Shown: positions 24,901-37,644, counted from the stretch's first letter. The stretch: DNA of 64,000 bases from Bimastos eiseni (GCA_959347315.1 OY365807.1:9702346-9766345); one strand, 5' to 3'. Numbers and translations: made by a program. Notes: generated by a model not told the origin, from the letters alone.

Positions 24901-27900
24901 TCCATGTGGCAACAACCATGTTTTCTAATGACAACATAAACTATTGACTAACCCAGTGTTTCCCAAACTGGGTTCCGCGGAACCCTAGGGTTCCGTGTGG
25001 TCAAGACAAGGGTTCCTCCGAAGACTTTAAGTGTGAACATATGGAGGCTCTTTGCTTAACATCTGCGTATAAATTTATATGAAAGAGAATTCAATTGTCA
25101 TTGTCATCGATATTTTGTGCTATTATTAACCCTTACCCCTCCAATTATTACAACAAACGCATCAAATTTAGCCACTAACAGCGGCCTCAGGAGTGGTATG
25201 GGTTAATCTAATCTGGGCCTAAACCTATAATTGTTTGCAATTCTCAAGCGTTTTTACCTACCACAGAATATGTTTAGCTTTTGACAGGGGTTCCGCCCAA
25301 AAATGTAAGATCAAAAGGGTTCCACGACCAAAAAAAATTGGGAAACGCTGGACTAACCCTATAATCCTAACCGACCATCACGACGCCAGTAACCTTACAC
25401 TAAACAACTCACACGATGTCAAACCCGATCCTAAATTACCCTCATGACGCCTGGTGCATAAAATACGTACCCCGATACTGCACTTTCGCCCTGCAGCTGG
25501 CAATTTGAACGGTGTAATTAATTTACATCGGTTATTAGTTGTAATGCTGTAATTTTTGTAAGCATTGCAAATATAGTAATTTTAGACTACAGATAATGTT
25601 TTACAATATTGTAATTGACATCGAATTAGTCAACCCAATATAAATTACAAAGTTCCAATTATAGCATTTCAATTGCAGCTCCAGGTCTTACCTCGACGTA
25701 AGTTGTTGGGAACCAGCCGACTTCATCTCCCCGCTTGCCATACAACCAGCCAGTCTCTGCAACCCCATGATGCACAACCAGTGTATCACCAGCTTTGAAC
25801 GACAGCTCACTGTCTTCGACTCCGTCATAAGCGTACAACGCTCGACAGTCTGTGAACAAACACGACACGTTACATTACGTTGCATCATATTTTCTTACAT
25901 ACATTCCAATTGAATAATTAGGTCAAATATACACCAGTAAGTGTAATCGAGTTACTCAATTGGATATCTAATTTCAAATTGAGGTCGCCTGGTTGAACTA
26001 TAGATGTGACCCAAATCTTAAAGCTTTAAATTTTGCTATGATCTAATCAGCTAAATTAAAAACATACAAACTAGAAACTATTTAAGTCCAAGATAATTGT
26101 AGAAGAAACACATAGGTTCTACTTCCTAAAATAGAAACAGATAATGAGAAATTTAAAAAAACCATTATAACGTCAGAAACCTATATAGACACATACGATA
26201 TTCTCTGACATCGTCGCCAAACTCCTCTGCAGTTTCCGCTGAATCAGAGAGCTTTGATCCGATCGTTCCTGGAGAATTCTAGTTAAACATAAAATAAATT
26301 GAAAAGTTTATCCATAAGTAAAAGCTGAATTTAAAATTTTGAATTAGCTATTTAATTTTGCTTATCAACTAGAATTAGCTTCTGAAAATTTTCAAATCGA
26401 TTAGAATTGGCTAATGATTTTCACTAAAGGTTAAGACTAGAATTAGCCTAGCTACTTAAATTTGTCATCAAATAGAATTAGAAAAATCTAGTAGCAAATC
26501 AATTAGAATATAACAGGTAAGTTACCCCAACTTAATAATCGCTGCTACGCAAATGCTCTAAATGAGTGAACGAATAAATGAATGAATGAACAAACGAATC
26601 ATGGAAACAAGGAAGTAATAGATGTCCACCTGCTCCACTTCCCGAACGTGTGACTTTGGAAACCATCCCGTAACTGGAGAGTTTCTTTTCCATCCGCAGA
26701 GCCATCCCTCGTGCTCCTCAGTTTCTGCAACCAGCACGATGTCGTTCTGCTCAAGGCTCATCTGATATTCGTTCTCAGCTTCGAATGAATAAACTGCAAT
26801 GTAGGTCTGGAAGTCGTCTGCAAAATTGTTTACACAAAGATAAGCAAGTTTGTAAGATTAAAAAAGTTATAAACGAAACTTTTAAGTGCAACAATGAGAT
26901 TCCTTGAATTTGTGATTGCAACTCTATAGGCCTATAGTCTAGGCCTATAGAGTCTCCCAATGTCCCACGCTATTCCACACACTTAAGCGGGCATATTAAC
27001 TTCAGAGATCAAACTGCTTTCAGTTTTGCAACAGTAAAGGTGTTATCTAGGCCAAGGGTCGTCACGTTCTGTTCGTTCATTTCTAGAAACTATGAGAATG
27101 TCTCCTTTTAAACAACTTGGTTTTATTGCTTTCGTTCTATACGATCGTCTTTGCAATCACAAGAGCACGGTAGCCCAATTATGGGTCCCATTCGGTTAAT
27201 GGCGGCACATTGTGAAAAATATACAAGCAGGTCTATTCAGTTTCTGAATGGACCGACAGACTGGTTCTGCAATAGATTTTAAAGCCGATCTTGTGCTCTT
27301 GTGCTGGTGAGTCGCTCAACGTCAGATCTCTGCGAGGTTCATCATTAGCATCAGGAAGACGGACAAAGACCAGTGACACATTGAAGCCCAGGCTCAAGTT
27401 TAATTTAAATTTTGGTAATTCACGAGGTTAAATAAATTTAAAACGGCTAGCAATTGAAGAAAAATTACCATTAATAAATTTAAAACAATGAAAGGAAAAC
27501 CTACTGAAGACAGTTTAGGCCTAAGAAGATGTGAAGGTAAAGAAGAAGAACTTAAAACTATCAAAGCACTAATTAATAAAATGTCTGCTGAGAAATTTAT
27601 CCAAAAATGAATCCAAACCTGTCTGGTCAAAATTTTTATCCTCTTTGGACAATAATTAAACCGTTAATTTTCGGTTCATTACCTTGTTCTTCGGATGTGT
27701 CTTGCTGTTGACTCTGCTGACCCAAAGGTGGAGCCACTGCAGCAGTCTGCATGGCAACGGCTGATGCTTTGTGCTCAAATTCTACTGCAGGCATCGGATT
27801 TTCTTTGCCGTCGACGATGGTTCCTGTTGTGGATTCCTTCTCGTCCTGATTCCTCTGAAGGCAAAATGACTCTTCTGGAGTTCTTTCACATATTATGTTC

Positions 27901-29581
27901 TGCTGCTCTTCGGGAGTTCTTTCACATATTATGTTCTGCTGCTCTTCTGGAGTTCTTTCACATATTATGTTCTGCTGCTCTTCGGGAGTTCTTTCACATA
28001 TTATGTTCTGCTGCTCTTCTGGAGTTCTTTCACATATTATGTTCTGCTGCTCTTCTGGAGTTCTTTCACATATTATGTTCTGCTGCTCTTCTGGAGTTCT
28101 TTCACATATTATGTTCTGCTGCTCTTCTGGAGGTGCATCGTAAGCGTCTGACTTCGCGCCCACCTCAAGAATTTCCACATCAGTTGAGATCACTGCAAAA
28201 TTGCATTTTATTTAAACAATTCATCATAATTTATTACACAATTACTTATGCTGTACTTACAATTTTCTATGTAGTCTAAAATTACTTCATCAAAAGATTA
28301 ACTACACTATAGGCCTAAGTGGTTCGTTCGGCTGTCCGAAACATCTAATCTCTAATCAAATCTTAGAATTTTCATAGCGCTGGCACAGATATAGGCCCTA
28401 AATATGTTAATTTATACGTTCTGCATAGCGAATGCATGACCGAGATCCTATTTTCAGTGAATTGGTTAGGTGATATTCTTCACAACCCAGTTCGTTTGAA
28501 TAGATGCTGCGTCTTCTAAAATCCTCGTGTTATGTGTATACGCCCTACGTATACATTAGTGTCCTTTAATCATGTCACATGACCATTAAGGGTTTTCTGC
28601 AAAAGTGTGACCATCTGGTTTTGTGGATGATGGTAAGCCTAGAAAGACAATCAGAGCTCAGCCAGATGGAAGCAGGTGGAAAGATGCTAACCCATGGAAT
28701 GCCACCGGATGCAGTCACATCTTAGTGTCTGTAGTCTGTAGCATAGACCTACCACGCGTTTGATGGTTGTTCGTTTCCCCATCGATGTTGTTGTTGTTGT
28801 CTCCGTTGTCGGAACAGCCCTCGACGCTCCCCCGACTCATCGGAGGCTCGACGGGCTTCTATAACACGAAACAAAAAAGGGTGTTTATATAGTGGCGCTA
28901 TAGAAGTCCATATTTCAGATTAGATTATGAGAAATAAGATGAAAATAGGAGACATGAACACAATGTCTGTCAATGGGGTCGGAAAGAACGATTTTCCACG
29001 ATTGCTAAAAGTGGGGTATAACATTTTGGAAATAAACTGAGGTTGTTGATTTCCGATAATATGTAGGGGTTTGCAATACCAAAATGAATCAAATCGGCCG
29101 GAGGTTTTTTTCTCCCGTTCCATGCGGGGGAGACGACAATGTCATCATAGACCAAAATCTTTTTTACAACATGACGTCGTTAAAGTTCAATCTCGTTATC
29201 AGCACAACTATCACACAATGGACATAGACTTTGGTTTAAGGGGAGGTGATCATAGTGAACAAAATAGGCGACAAGCAGGGGTGGAGTTCCAGAAGAAGTT
29301 GAGGGAGACATGTCCTCCACTTTTTACAGATAGGAGACACATTATACGTGTGTACCCCCACTTTCCTTAGACCTCTCATTGGGTGTCCCCCCACCTCTAA
29401 AATGAGATCGCTGCCTCTGGCGACAAGTAAAATGTATGAAGTAATTCCTAATTTCCTACCTGGGAGCATTTCTTCTTTCTGACCAAGCAGATGATGAGGA
29501 TAATGACAAAGGCGAAAAAGAAAAAGAGACAGATCGGAAGAGCGATCGCAAGTGGCAGATTAACCGACTCTGGACGAAACG
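18971..29581 (-). CDS. Single-pass membrane protein with two SH3 domains and proline-rich tail (5' partial)
   Basis: Exons traced on the minus strand: 29581-29460 (membrane helix), 28858-28753, 28192-27683, 26817-26630 (SH3-1), 26268-26197, 25849-25692 (SH3-2), 21343-21271 and 20820-18971 (stop). Phases agree at every joint except around 26.2 kb, where SH3-1 ends in phase 0 and SH3-2 needs phase 1. Either the small exon uses a donor 4 nt further on (GTGTCT) or an exon was missed. After the helix (LPLAIALPICLFFFFAFVII) come basic residues RKKK, so the SH3 domains are probably cytoplasmic. SH3-1 shows AVYSFEAENEYQMSL and GWFPKSHV; SH3-2 shows CRALYAYDG and GWFPTTYVEV. The tail (~616 residues) is acidic/serine-rich with SH3-ligand-like motifs (PPIPPKPSWPP; PQAPRRQ). 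Extracellular exons upstream of 29581 were not found. I do not recognise the family; an adaptor or signalling role is inferred from the SH3 domains only. Confidence 0.78.
20821..21270. other. Last intron of the SH3 membrane-protein gene
   Basis: Starts with donor GAAG|GTATAC and ends with acceptor GTTCCAG (minus strand). It contains a copy of the dispersed GGCGCTATATAAATT motif at 21159-21173 followed by ATGAATGAATG, a SINE-like tail. Confidence 0.6.
22070..24480 (+). repeat. Block of spaced repeats resembling the 28S rRNA R2-target segment
   Basis: Within the 21.3-25.7 kb intron, a ~45-bp motif occurs six times at about 22434, 22678, 23035, 23513, 23709 and 24124. Its consensus is roughly GGNAAACGGGAGGAGTAAC, then TATGACCNAC, then TAGGTAGCCAACAAG. 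The conserved eukaryotic 28S segment reads GTAAACGGCGGGAGTAAC, TATGACTCTCT, TAAGGTAGCCAA, so order, spacing and most bases agree. Copies 4 and 5 share longer upstream sequence with a GCGGGGAAACCGC hairpin and ACACGCAAAT/ACACACAAGT. A further pair of ~115-bp repeats lies at 22076-22195 and 22566-22680. The surrounding sequence is not recognisably rRNA. No coding region is supported; the ATG in each motif follows a purine-rich stretch only by coincidence. Confidence 0.7.
24954..25350. mobile_element. Non-autonomous hAT-like element with perfect 8-bp target duplication
   Basis: Ends are CAGTGTTTCCCAA and TTGGGAAACGCTG, inverted with one mismatch. The 8-mer GACTAACC flanks the element on both sides (24946-24953 and 25351-25358). 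An 8-bp duplication and CAG...CTG ends are diagnostic of hAT transposons. It is about 397 bp with no transposase frame, so it needs an autonomous partner in trans. Confidence 0.88.
27873..28124 (-). repeat. Coding tandem repeat, 7 units of 36 bp (12 residues)
   Basis: Seven nearly identical 36-bp units inside the 27683-28192 exon encode PEEQQNIICERT seven times. The second and fourth units (27909, 27981) share a CGGGAG variant against CTGGAG in the others. The period is a multiple of three, so the frame is kept and copy number can vary without breaking the protein. Each unit carries one cysteine and three or more acidic residues, placed between the membrane helix and SH3-1. The homogeneity suggests recent expansion. 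Confidence 0.95.
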
Positions 29582-29860
29582 CTGCAAGAAAAGCCAGTCA
29601 ATTAATTAGACTGTTAATCAATCCAAAGCAATCAGTCAGTGAATCAATAACTGGATCAATAATCATTCAGTTGCTAAATCAATCATGCAATCAATTGTCA
29701 ATCAGTTGATCGATCACACGCTCAGTTAAACTATCAGTGAATTGGACAGTTAATTCAGGACCAAATCTAATAAGAAAATCAATCAGTCAACCAGCCAGCC
29801 AATTAAAAGTTAATCAATGTAGATCAAAGTACAAATCAACCTAAAAAATAATTACTTAAA
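29582..29860. repeat. Imperfect CAAT/CAGT-type low-complexity sequence
   Basis: Degenerate repeats of CAATCAGT and AATCAATC fill about 29595-29860, just upstream of the membrane-helix exon on its coding strand. No coding content is seen. Confidence 0.6.
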
Positions 29861-30684
29861 ATCAATTCATTCGTCAACAATAATGATTACCGTCCTAACA
29901 TGTGTGATGTGTGTGTGACACTGTGCGTGTCATTGTGTCATTGTGCGTGTCATATTCTAACGTCTCACTTATTCACCGGGTGTTTGCTAAAATCGTACTG
30001 CATCCGGTGCTATTGCGTCCGTCGTATGTAAATAAGGTTAAATGTGCGACGTGCGTAATTAATGCGTTTAAAAAGTTTTATTCACGTGTATGAGTTATAC
30101 ACCTTGTAATGTAAGTGTATTTCCAGTTATTAAATTTAAATGGAAATTTAATGGATGAAACTTTGAAAAGAGCGTCAGTTGCGGTTGAATCGTGAGCGAA
30201 TGAAAAGTGAACAGCTAGCCAAAGTCAACAAATTCTTCAGCGACCTGTCATTTTCACGGGTTAACAGCTAGTCTGATAATAATCATTTAATCGTGAACAA
30301 CCAAGTCAACTATCAACTATCAAACGAAGTAGATCTATTTACTCGTTGCTGTGATTGGAGAATCTGTGGTCGAAAGCTCCAGCTGCGACGAATTTGGACT
30401 AAGATCCATCATGATTCTCAGCAGATCATGATCTGCGAGGAATTTTTCAAGTCAAAACGCACAAAACCTGAAATGAGTTACACTACAAAGTCTTATTATA
30501 TTTGATTCAGAATTTGAATAGAATAAAATAGTAATGTGATAGATGAAGATTTAACTGTTAGAATGTGAATTAAAGAATCCTTGAGTAAACTTGGCTCATA
30601 ATTTCACCAACCTCTAATTGACGAGTTAATCAATTTCAAGCAATCCGTCTATTAATCAGTGAATTTCTAGCTGGGTTTATTTAT

Positions 30685-31300
30685 TCAGTTGGAGGACTTA
30701 TAAAGAGCACATTCAAGACATCTACTCTGAAGCACTCCCGATCCAACCCCAGCTAAATAAAACAGCCTTACGATTAGTATAAAACATGGTTTAATGTACC
30801 CAGGGCACAAGGTGACAGAGAGCCCATTCCAAGCAACAGAGAAGGCTCGGCATTGCCTCATGGAAGTCCGAGAGCGAGGGACAAGAAGCTCGACCTGCAA
30901 GGAAGAACGGAGGGAGCCTCGGCGTTGGACACTTGGTGTGGAATAGCATGGTTCTCGCAGGTATACCATCTGGGAGCTGATCCCTCGGTACAGCGCTACA
31001 CCAATGATGAAGCCTGGTTTGAGATCCGCTTGACACAAGGGGAGCCAATGAAGGACGGCCCGTATACATATTCTGAGACATGGCCGAACCTTGGAATACG
31101 GCCAGTAAGGCGTGCCGCCATGCGCAAAATCCGATCCAAGCACCCGGCATGCACGGAGTCCGTCATAGAAGGCGCTACAGTAGTCAAAGCGGGAGACCAC
31201 TAAGGAGTGAACAAGCGTTGCAGCAGCATCATGGGACAAGGAACGGGATATTGTCTTACGCTGGCGCAGATGATAATAATAATTTCTGCAGAGCAAGTGG
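30685..31300 (-). mobile_element. CR1-like LINE, 3' part of ORF2 (degenerate)
   Basis: The minus-strand translation contains LVHSLVVSRFDYCSAFYDGL, then RGSLRSSLQVELLVPRSRT and RAFSVAWNGLSVTLCPG. This is the characteristic ordered C-terminal region of CR1-type reverse transcriptases. Frames are interrupted, so the copy is inactive. Confidence 0.75.
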
Positions 31301-31409
31301 ATGTGCCGTGTGAATTCAGATGAGTTCTTGGTCTAGAGTAACATCGAGATCCATGACAGAAGATGAGAAAATAAACGAAGGGAACTCTAGGCGGAGGGCT
31401 TCCTGTCAA

Positions 31410-33450
31410 TTTTGGTTAGCTGATGGCGATTTCCACACCAAATAATCCTTGCACAGAATTTAATTATTATAGAACATCAATGTGATTAGAATCCAAATGT
31501 GATCATATTATATCTAATATCATATTAAATTAAATGAACAATGATTAAAGATCGGGAGCAGATTAGAATTTACTCAGAAAATATGATTTGATTGGACGAA
31601 ATCGCGCCTGTGAAAAAGCTGGTCCCGCGACTTCACTTTTGTGGGCGCTGTAGAAATGTTGAGAATACGATTACATGAACATAATTATCAATTACTACGT
31701 TGTCTATTTGTTAGTTCATTTAAGAAGTTCTTAAACACATCTCTCACAAGTTGACCGAACTTGATTTTAAAATATCAGGCAATCTCACGACTCATATAGC
31801 GTCTTTATAGCAAGGCACGAAGCAGCAATATTTGTCCACCTCAGTCAGGGCTTGTTGAGACGCTACACTGGGACAGCTAAGCGTTTATGGAGTATATCCA
31901 CTATCCAGCCACCTCGCACACTTCGGGTCACTGAGGATAACGTTCGAGAATTGTTGTGCAACACTGACCCCGCGTGCATCCTACTCTCGTGTGAGCGACT
32001 TTTACGAACCTAACTTTTGTTCAATTCTAAATAACGTAAATTTCCTCTAATACGAATGAGTCTCGTGTTCATTAAAGGGTCTGCACATACAGTCACACTC
32101 AGACATGTTGAAACTAACCAACACTGTGAAACGGCTGTCATTTGGTGTGCAGTGTAGACCACGTCCACCTCTGCCAGGCCTCACGTACGTCCAGATCATC
32201 GAAACCATTTTGCTTCAGTCATATCCAGGTCGCATTCTCCTCAATCCATCCAAGTCTATCGCATCCTATCATATTCAATCGTTGTGAATACCTGCCAATC
32301 TGTAATCTCAGAATCGCGTGATTCCAGAAAGAACGTCTCGCCAAAACATTTTTTGCGGCACGAGCCTTTCTGATGGACATTGTAGAGGGGACAAAATCGA
32401 GGCCACCCTCTTCGACAACAGCTGTTCATAATGATCGGCCAGTTTCCATAATGGCCAAATAATTGACACAAAGTCGCCACCTGGAGGCAGAACTATTAAA
32501 CGCAGTGAACGGAAACACCAGTCATATTGTAGCCACAAAGCTAATGGCCTCATTGGTCTGGCTACTCAATTCAGTCTGGCAAATAACTGTCTGGTAGCTA
32601 AGCACAGCCAGTCTTCTCTATACTCTCATTTTCTTGAATTTGCTAACACTAAGGTAGATAAAAGCATCAGACTGTCTTATGCCAAAAACAGTCTCTGTGG
32701 CCTCTCACTAGACACGAATGTAGCCCAGCCCTTCCAGTACTTATAAACTCAGAGAACGGTTGCTCAGCCAAAGCTCAAGCGACAGTCACAGGTACGATAT
32801 GCTAGTTAAGTCTCCTCACATTTCTCAGCCTTGGCACACAAATGCAGAAGACCAAGCCCTCTCGCTAGCCGCCTCATTTTCCTACAGAATCCCGACGATA
32901 ACTTTAACCGGGTTTTTTTAGAAGGCGCATATATTGAAAGAACCACAGAGGGGCCAGTCGTTAACCCCAAGAATAATATTCCAGCACTCCTAACTGAAAT
33001 TTTACAGGTGCGGTCGTTTTCGTGGCACAAGTAACTGATATAATCAGACATTCTAAATACTTTCAGGCGTGCAGCTGTCGTAGTGAAGTTGACCAGTGGC
33101 CTAGAGCGTCGAGCGACCGCATGACCCTGAAGGACCAAGATGACAATCATAACAACGGTCAAATAAACGCTGAAACGTTACGTCCACCTCGTCTAACGCC
33201 ACACGCAATCGTTAATATATGCGTAAAGGTCGTATGCAATGTTGCAATTATTGTAGCTGGCTATTAGTGAGTGACTAAACGGTGAACAGAACAAGCTGTA
33301 GCTCAATGAAAATTGGCACTGAACACACGCAGTCAGTGAGGAAAAAAGGCGCTACATGATTCAATGCAAAACTGTATCGCGATATTGTTTCCTTCTAAGT
33401 GTCCAATCACTGAAACATGACAGAAGTGACAGAACATAGGTAGCGTCCCG
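31410..33450. other. TE-like and unclassified DNA
   Basis: No coding exon is recognised. Around 32100-32290 the minus strand has a short frame resembling the tail of a LINE ORF2, but the match is weak. The rest shows no feature that I can defend. Missing 5' exons of the SH3 membrane-protein gene could lie in this or the following regions. Confidence 0.3.
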
Positions 33451-33469
33451 TCTATGGCTTTTTTCAAGT

Positions 33470-33580
33470 GAGGAAGGACTTGCTCAAGATACCTTCACAA
33501 TATGCTGCTGGGAATCGAACCCGCACACTCTCTCCGTTACAGGTCCAGGACTCAAACAGTGGGCTACTGCGCCAAACTTG
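33470..33580 (-). mobile_element. tRNA-derived SINE head (family A, second copy)
   Basis: On the minus strand there are an A-box-like TGGCGCAGTAGCCCACTG, the CCTGTAAC block and B box GGTTCGATTCC. On the plus strand the copy carries the same AGGACTTGCTCAAG segment as the copy at 16150-16255. Stem pairing is poor for a functional tRNA. Confidence 0.6.
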
Positions 33581-35574
33581 ATGCATCGAATGACTTCAGA
33601 TAATTAGCAGAACAGTAGTTTGTGCAGTTATTGCCATCAGCCTAATGACTTAATGGAAAACATAAACCTACTCTAAGCGTCCACCGAACTGAAAACCTTT
33701 CGCTAAATGTAACGTCCTGGATTGGAAATAACATTTTGTTTCCCGATATTTTATAAATGTTGGCACTAATACAGATTTATAGATAGACTGAAATACACGA
33801 ATAAACAGACATTCGAAGGAAGACAGACTTAGCCGACGTAGCAGAAATACACAAGAGGATAAGCACACAAATTCAGACACTGCTGAAATTGTAAACATAA
33901 TCCGGAGATTACCAGATAGCCTCAAGCTTTGATTAAAAATATCTCTAAGATACACAGTCGCACAATACCCTCTTTTTACAACTAATATCAAATCAGTGTT
34001 CACATGACCATTAAACAACTAAACGTAGCATGTAAAATACTTACACGGTATACTAACCATTGGAACTTATTTACCTCTGAACTGACTAGCCCTCGAACGT
34101 TGCAACTATATTTGCTTTCTAATTGCTTATAGTGATTCTTTTGCGATTGTACGTACATACGTTGATTGTTCATAGCCTCGTAGACCCATCTGATGTTCCC
34201 ACGGTGCATTTGCACTTTGCAGACGGTTCCATAAAGTACATACTTACCTTAAACTTATTTAAGCGCAAGCAAAATTTGCCTACAGACTAACTCCGCCATT
34301 TCTCGCACTCTGACAGTGCTAGTCCCTAGCCTGGATAATAATCCCCGTTGTCACACATTGCCGTTAAACTGAAACCACAGCTATTCACTGACTGTATACA
34401 TGATCGATCTTCGTTGGCCATCTTCCTAAGATAAATTTGATGCTGTTGCCTACTGAATAGCAGGTCACTGTACTATTGTATAATGACACAAAGAGACCTT
34501 TGAAGCAGTGACAAATATTGTTAACAACTCCATTGAAACATTTGGTGTAATTGGGCAATGGGGCAGCCCCTTTGGGGCATAGGCCTACCCTCTGTTTACT
34601 ACTTCGCAAGCGTCCGAAATGCTTATAGGCGGGAACAAGTAGAAACTATTTCACGGACGTTCAGTCAAAGGAAAATTGACATGTACTGATAGGCAGGTTA
34701 TAGGACCAAGTTCGGTTCCGAGTCAGCATTCACAGGTCACACAGGTGCAGAAAAAAGTTACGGTAGGTGGCGTTTTAGAGTCTAAACCGCGAGAGGTCAG
34801 AGGACAGTGGGGCATAGGATTTGTGGATGAGTAAAGATTGTGAGAGGCGCAACGTTGGCTGATTTGTAGAATGGGTAAAAATGACTTAAAATAGCATCTT
34901 GAGATAATACTCAGTACTGGCATGATAGGCGGTCAGATCGACTTCAATGGGTGTCAAATGGAGCACTAAGACGCACGACAGTTCCGCTTTGTACACGGCT
35001 TGGTTCCGCTTCAGAAAGTAACAGTAACCGACATGTATCTGCAGCCAACTATATTGGGTTCAACCTTCGTCGATAGACTTTAAAGACATCATGTGGATGA
35101 AAGCGACAGACCGCTCAATCCTTCACTGCACAACATTAGATCCGATCTCTAATAAGTCTATCCTATGGGTCATATACTCTCGCACAGCAGTCCACAGTTC
35201 AGCGAAGCGTTGCCTTTATAGGGCTGCCCTAAGCAAAAAAGAACACGTGAGCTGCAACAATGTAGATCAGACCCTACTGAGAAATAGAGGTAACAAGGGT
35301 AGCTCGGTCTACATATTTACAGACCTCTGAATAGATGCCGAAATGCATATTATCCCATCTCACATAATGAGATTTGGGTCCAAATGCCCAAATGGAATTT
35401 GATTGCAGAATAAGTATACGTTTAAGGTGTCACAGGTCAATTACCTGTTTCATATTTATCCGTCTGCCCGTTGTTTGTCTGCCTGCATCTTAAGATTATG
35501 GCTATCTATTTCTGTTCTCACTTCTTCTGTCTCTGAATCGATCTCGGTTTCTCGTATCGATCTGTCAGTTAGAC

Positions 35575-35739
35575 CAGAGGTGTAACAGGCGGGAGGGCAA
35601 GGGGGCACCGCCCCAGTTTCACATTTCTGGGGGGGTGGAGCAAAATTGAAAAAGTGAGGGAGCAAAAAAGATTTTTGCGCTTCACGCAAATATTTGAGAA
35701 ATTATGCCCCCTACTTTTCATAACCTTGTTACACCTCTG
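35575..35739. mobile_element. Short hAT-like MITE, 165 bp
   Basis: Terminal inverted repeats are CAGAGGTGTAACA and a near-exact complement ending GTTACACCTCTG. Flanks AGTTAGAC (35567-35574) and AGCCAGAC (35740-35747) match at 6 of 8 positions, fitting a decayed 8-bp target duplication. The interior has poly-G and poly-C stretches and no coding capacity. Confidence 0.7.
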
Positions 35740-37234
35740 AGCCAGACTATCTTTCTATAGACACCTGAAGAACAGTTTTACCTTTTAGCCTGTATCTGCA
35801 TATCAATTAAAGACCGTCTTAAAGACGGTAACATTCTTTATGTCGTGGTTTAATTAGAACTGACATCAAGAGTCAGAGGTAGTCAGATGTGCAAGGGGCA
35901 TGTGCGCCCAGTTCATCGCCTCAACATGCTCCGCTAATTCAGGGTTGGTATAAGTAAATTATACTAGAGGGAAGGTGTGCACAACTGCATGGGGATAGAC
36001 AGGTGTAGAGTCCACCTAAGTACGACCAACTTCATTCATAATTAGCTACTTTCTCTTTCTACTCTCTCTTGCAACCGGACTACGGTACATAGATCCTATC
36101 TCACTGGACAGTGGACAAGTCCTATGATATAGCACCTTAGATATTTTAAGCTTACGATTACTATATCAGCGCAAAAAGCACAAGAAATAAATTGTTCTCG
36201 CATTGGTGAGAGTGATCGTAATCGTCAAATTCAAACTTCTAAAGCGATAGTAGCGCTGCTCTAACCTAAGCGCTGTGCATCAGATGGTTCACGAGCGTAG
36301 ACACTACGCACCTACAAATTGCTTTGTTTAAAAATCATCAATTAATAGATAGGCCTACAAACTTATTAACAGGCGTTTAGTAAAAAACAAATTCAGTTGA
36401 CTCTGGTATAGTAATGTTTAGTTCCAAGGCCAGATCATCCAAAAGCTAAGGCGGTTAGGCAGGCATGCAGACAGACAGACAGACAGATGGCTGCAGTGAA
36501 TGATGCTGCAGACTGAGGCGGAGAGAGGTACGAATAAAAGGAAGAATTGTGGTTGGATTCTTTTCTGTAATTTCTCGCTTCAGTCTCAAGTAGACGACAT
36601 GCGCAAAGACTGTAAGACGTTGAAAGCTGGTCAGGTCAGACACATAATAGGTTTTCTTTCCCGCCTTCGCCAACTTCCGCCTTTGTTTGCGATCGCACTT
36701 ACCTTGGATTTTAGCATCATGTGCGCTGATCTGGATTTCATCAACAAAGCAGTGCGCTATATAAGCCACAGAGTAGATTACATTGGAGTTACATTACATT
36801 AAATTAATTCTAAATCAACTTCATTCCTACCTGCGTCGTCGATTCCTAGCACTGGAGTTCACAGTTTGAACAGCCCTTAGCTTCTACACCCCACCAAAAG
36901 CCCTCATTCCAATAACGCCGATAGCGTTCCGTTAGAACGACAGCCAATACATTATTCACCTCTCGCTCGCAGTCTGCTCCTTTGAAAAGCCGAAGAATGT
37001 GCCTACCCTCCGACCCAAAGGTGGTTCCTGAAGAATAGGGGCAGTAGATTGTCATCGGAATTGGAGCCAATCGGGGTTTCACCCTTATAGCTCGCTACCG
37101 CCCTCTTGCGTGCTACTCACTGAGGGTCCCCTCAGCGTTCCACACGACCTCAGTCAATCACTACCTGCAGCCTGTGGTGACCTACATTCATATAATATGT
37201 ATAGTACTGTGTAAACTGTTTAAATATACGACAG

Positions 37235-37237
<3 letters not shown>

Positions 37238-37270
<33 letters not shown>

Positions 37271-37330
37271 TATATCAGCCTGCCTATATATATATGTATA
37301 TTTATATGTGTATATATATACATGTTCAAA
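37238..37330. repeat. (AT)n microsatellite
   Basis: A pure AT run (37238-37268) is followed by interrupted TATATG/TATATA repeats. Confidence 0.9.
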
Positions 37331-37644
37331 TTATTTCTTATTACACGTGCCAAAAGAGAAAAGAAAGACACATTCACATGCCTTTATGCAATTTTTGTTC
37401 AGATATGCGAATACTTCCATAATTTATGGAAATAATTAATGTAAAGTTCTAATTTATAAACTTTTGCAGACGATAATAAGCGAAAATCAGACGAATGAAT
37501 AATTAAATATATTTCCGTTGTAAATTGATAGTTGCGCATAGCTATATTTTAAATTCAATAGCATGCATATATAAGCTTATTGTAGGCCTATGTATATAAT
37601 AGTATATATATATGTTGGCATATGTTGACCCTTACAAGTACCTA

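Noticed and set aside
27873..28124. CRISPR-like or regulatory direct repeat array
   Set aside because: The repeats are head-to-tail without spacers and lie in frame inside a spliced coding exon of an animal gene.
36700..36760. Possible 5' exon of the SH3 membrane-protein gene (minus, VDEIQISAHDAKIQ before GTAAGT)
   Set aside because: The donor is good, but there is no family match, the acceptor is weak and the phase cannot be tested, so it was not annotated.
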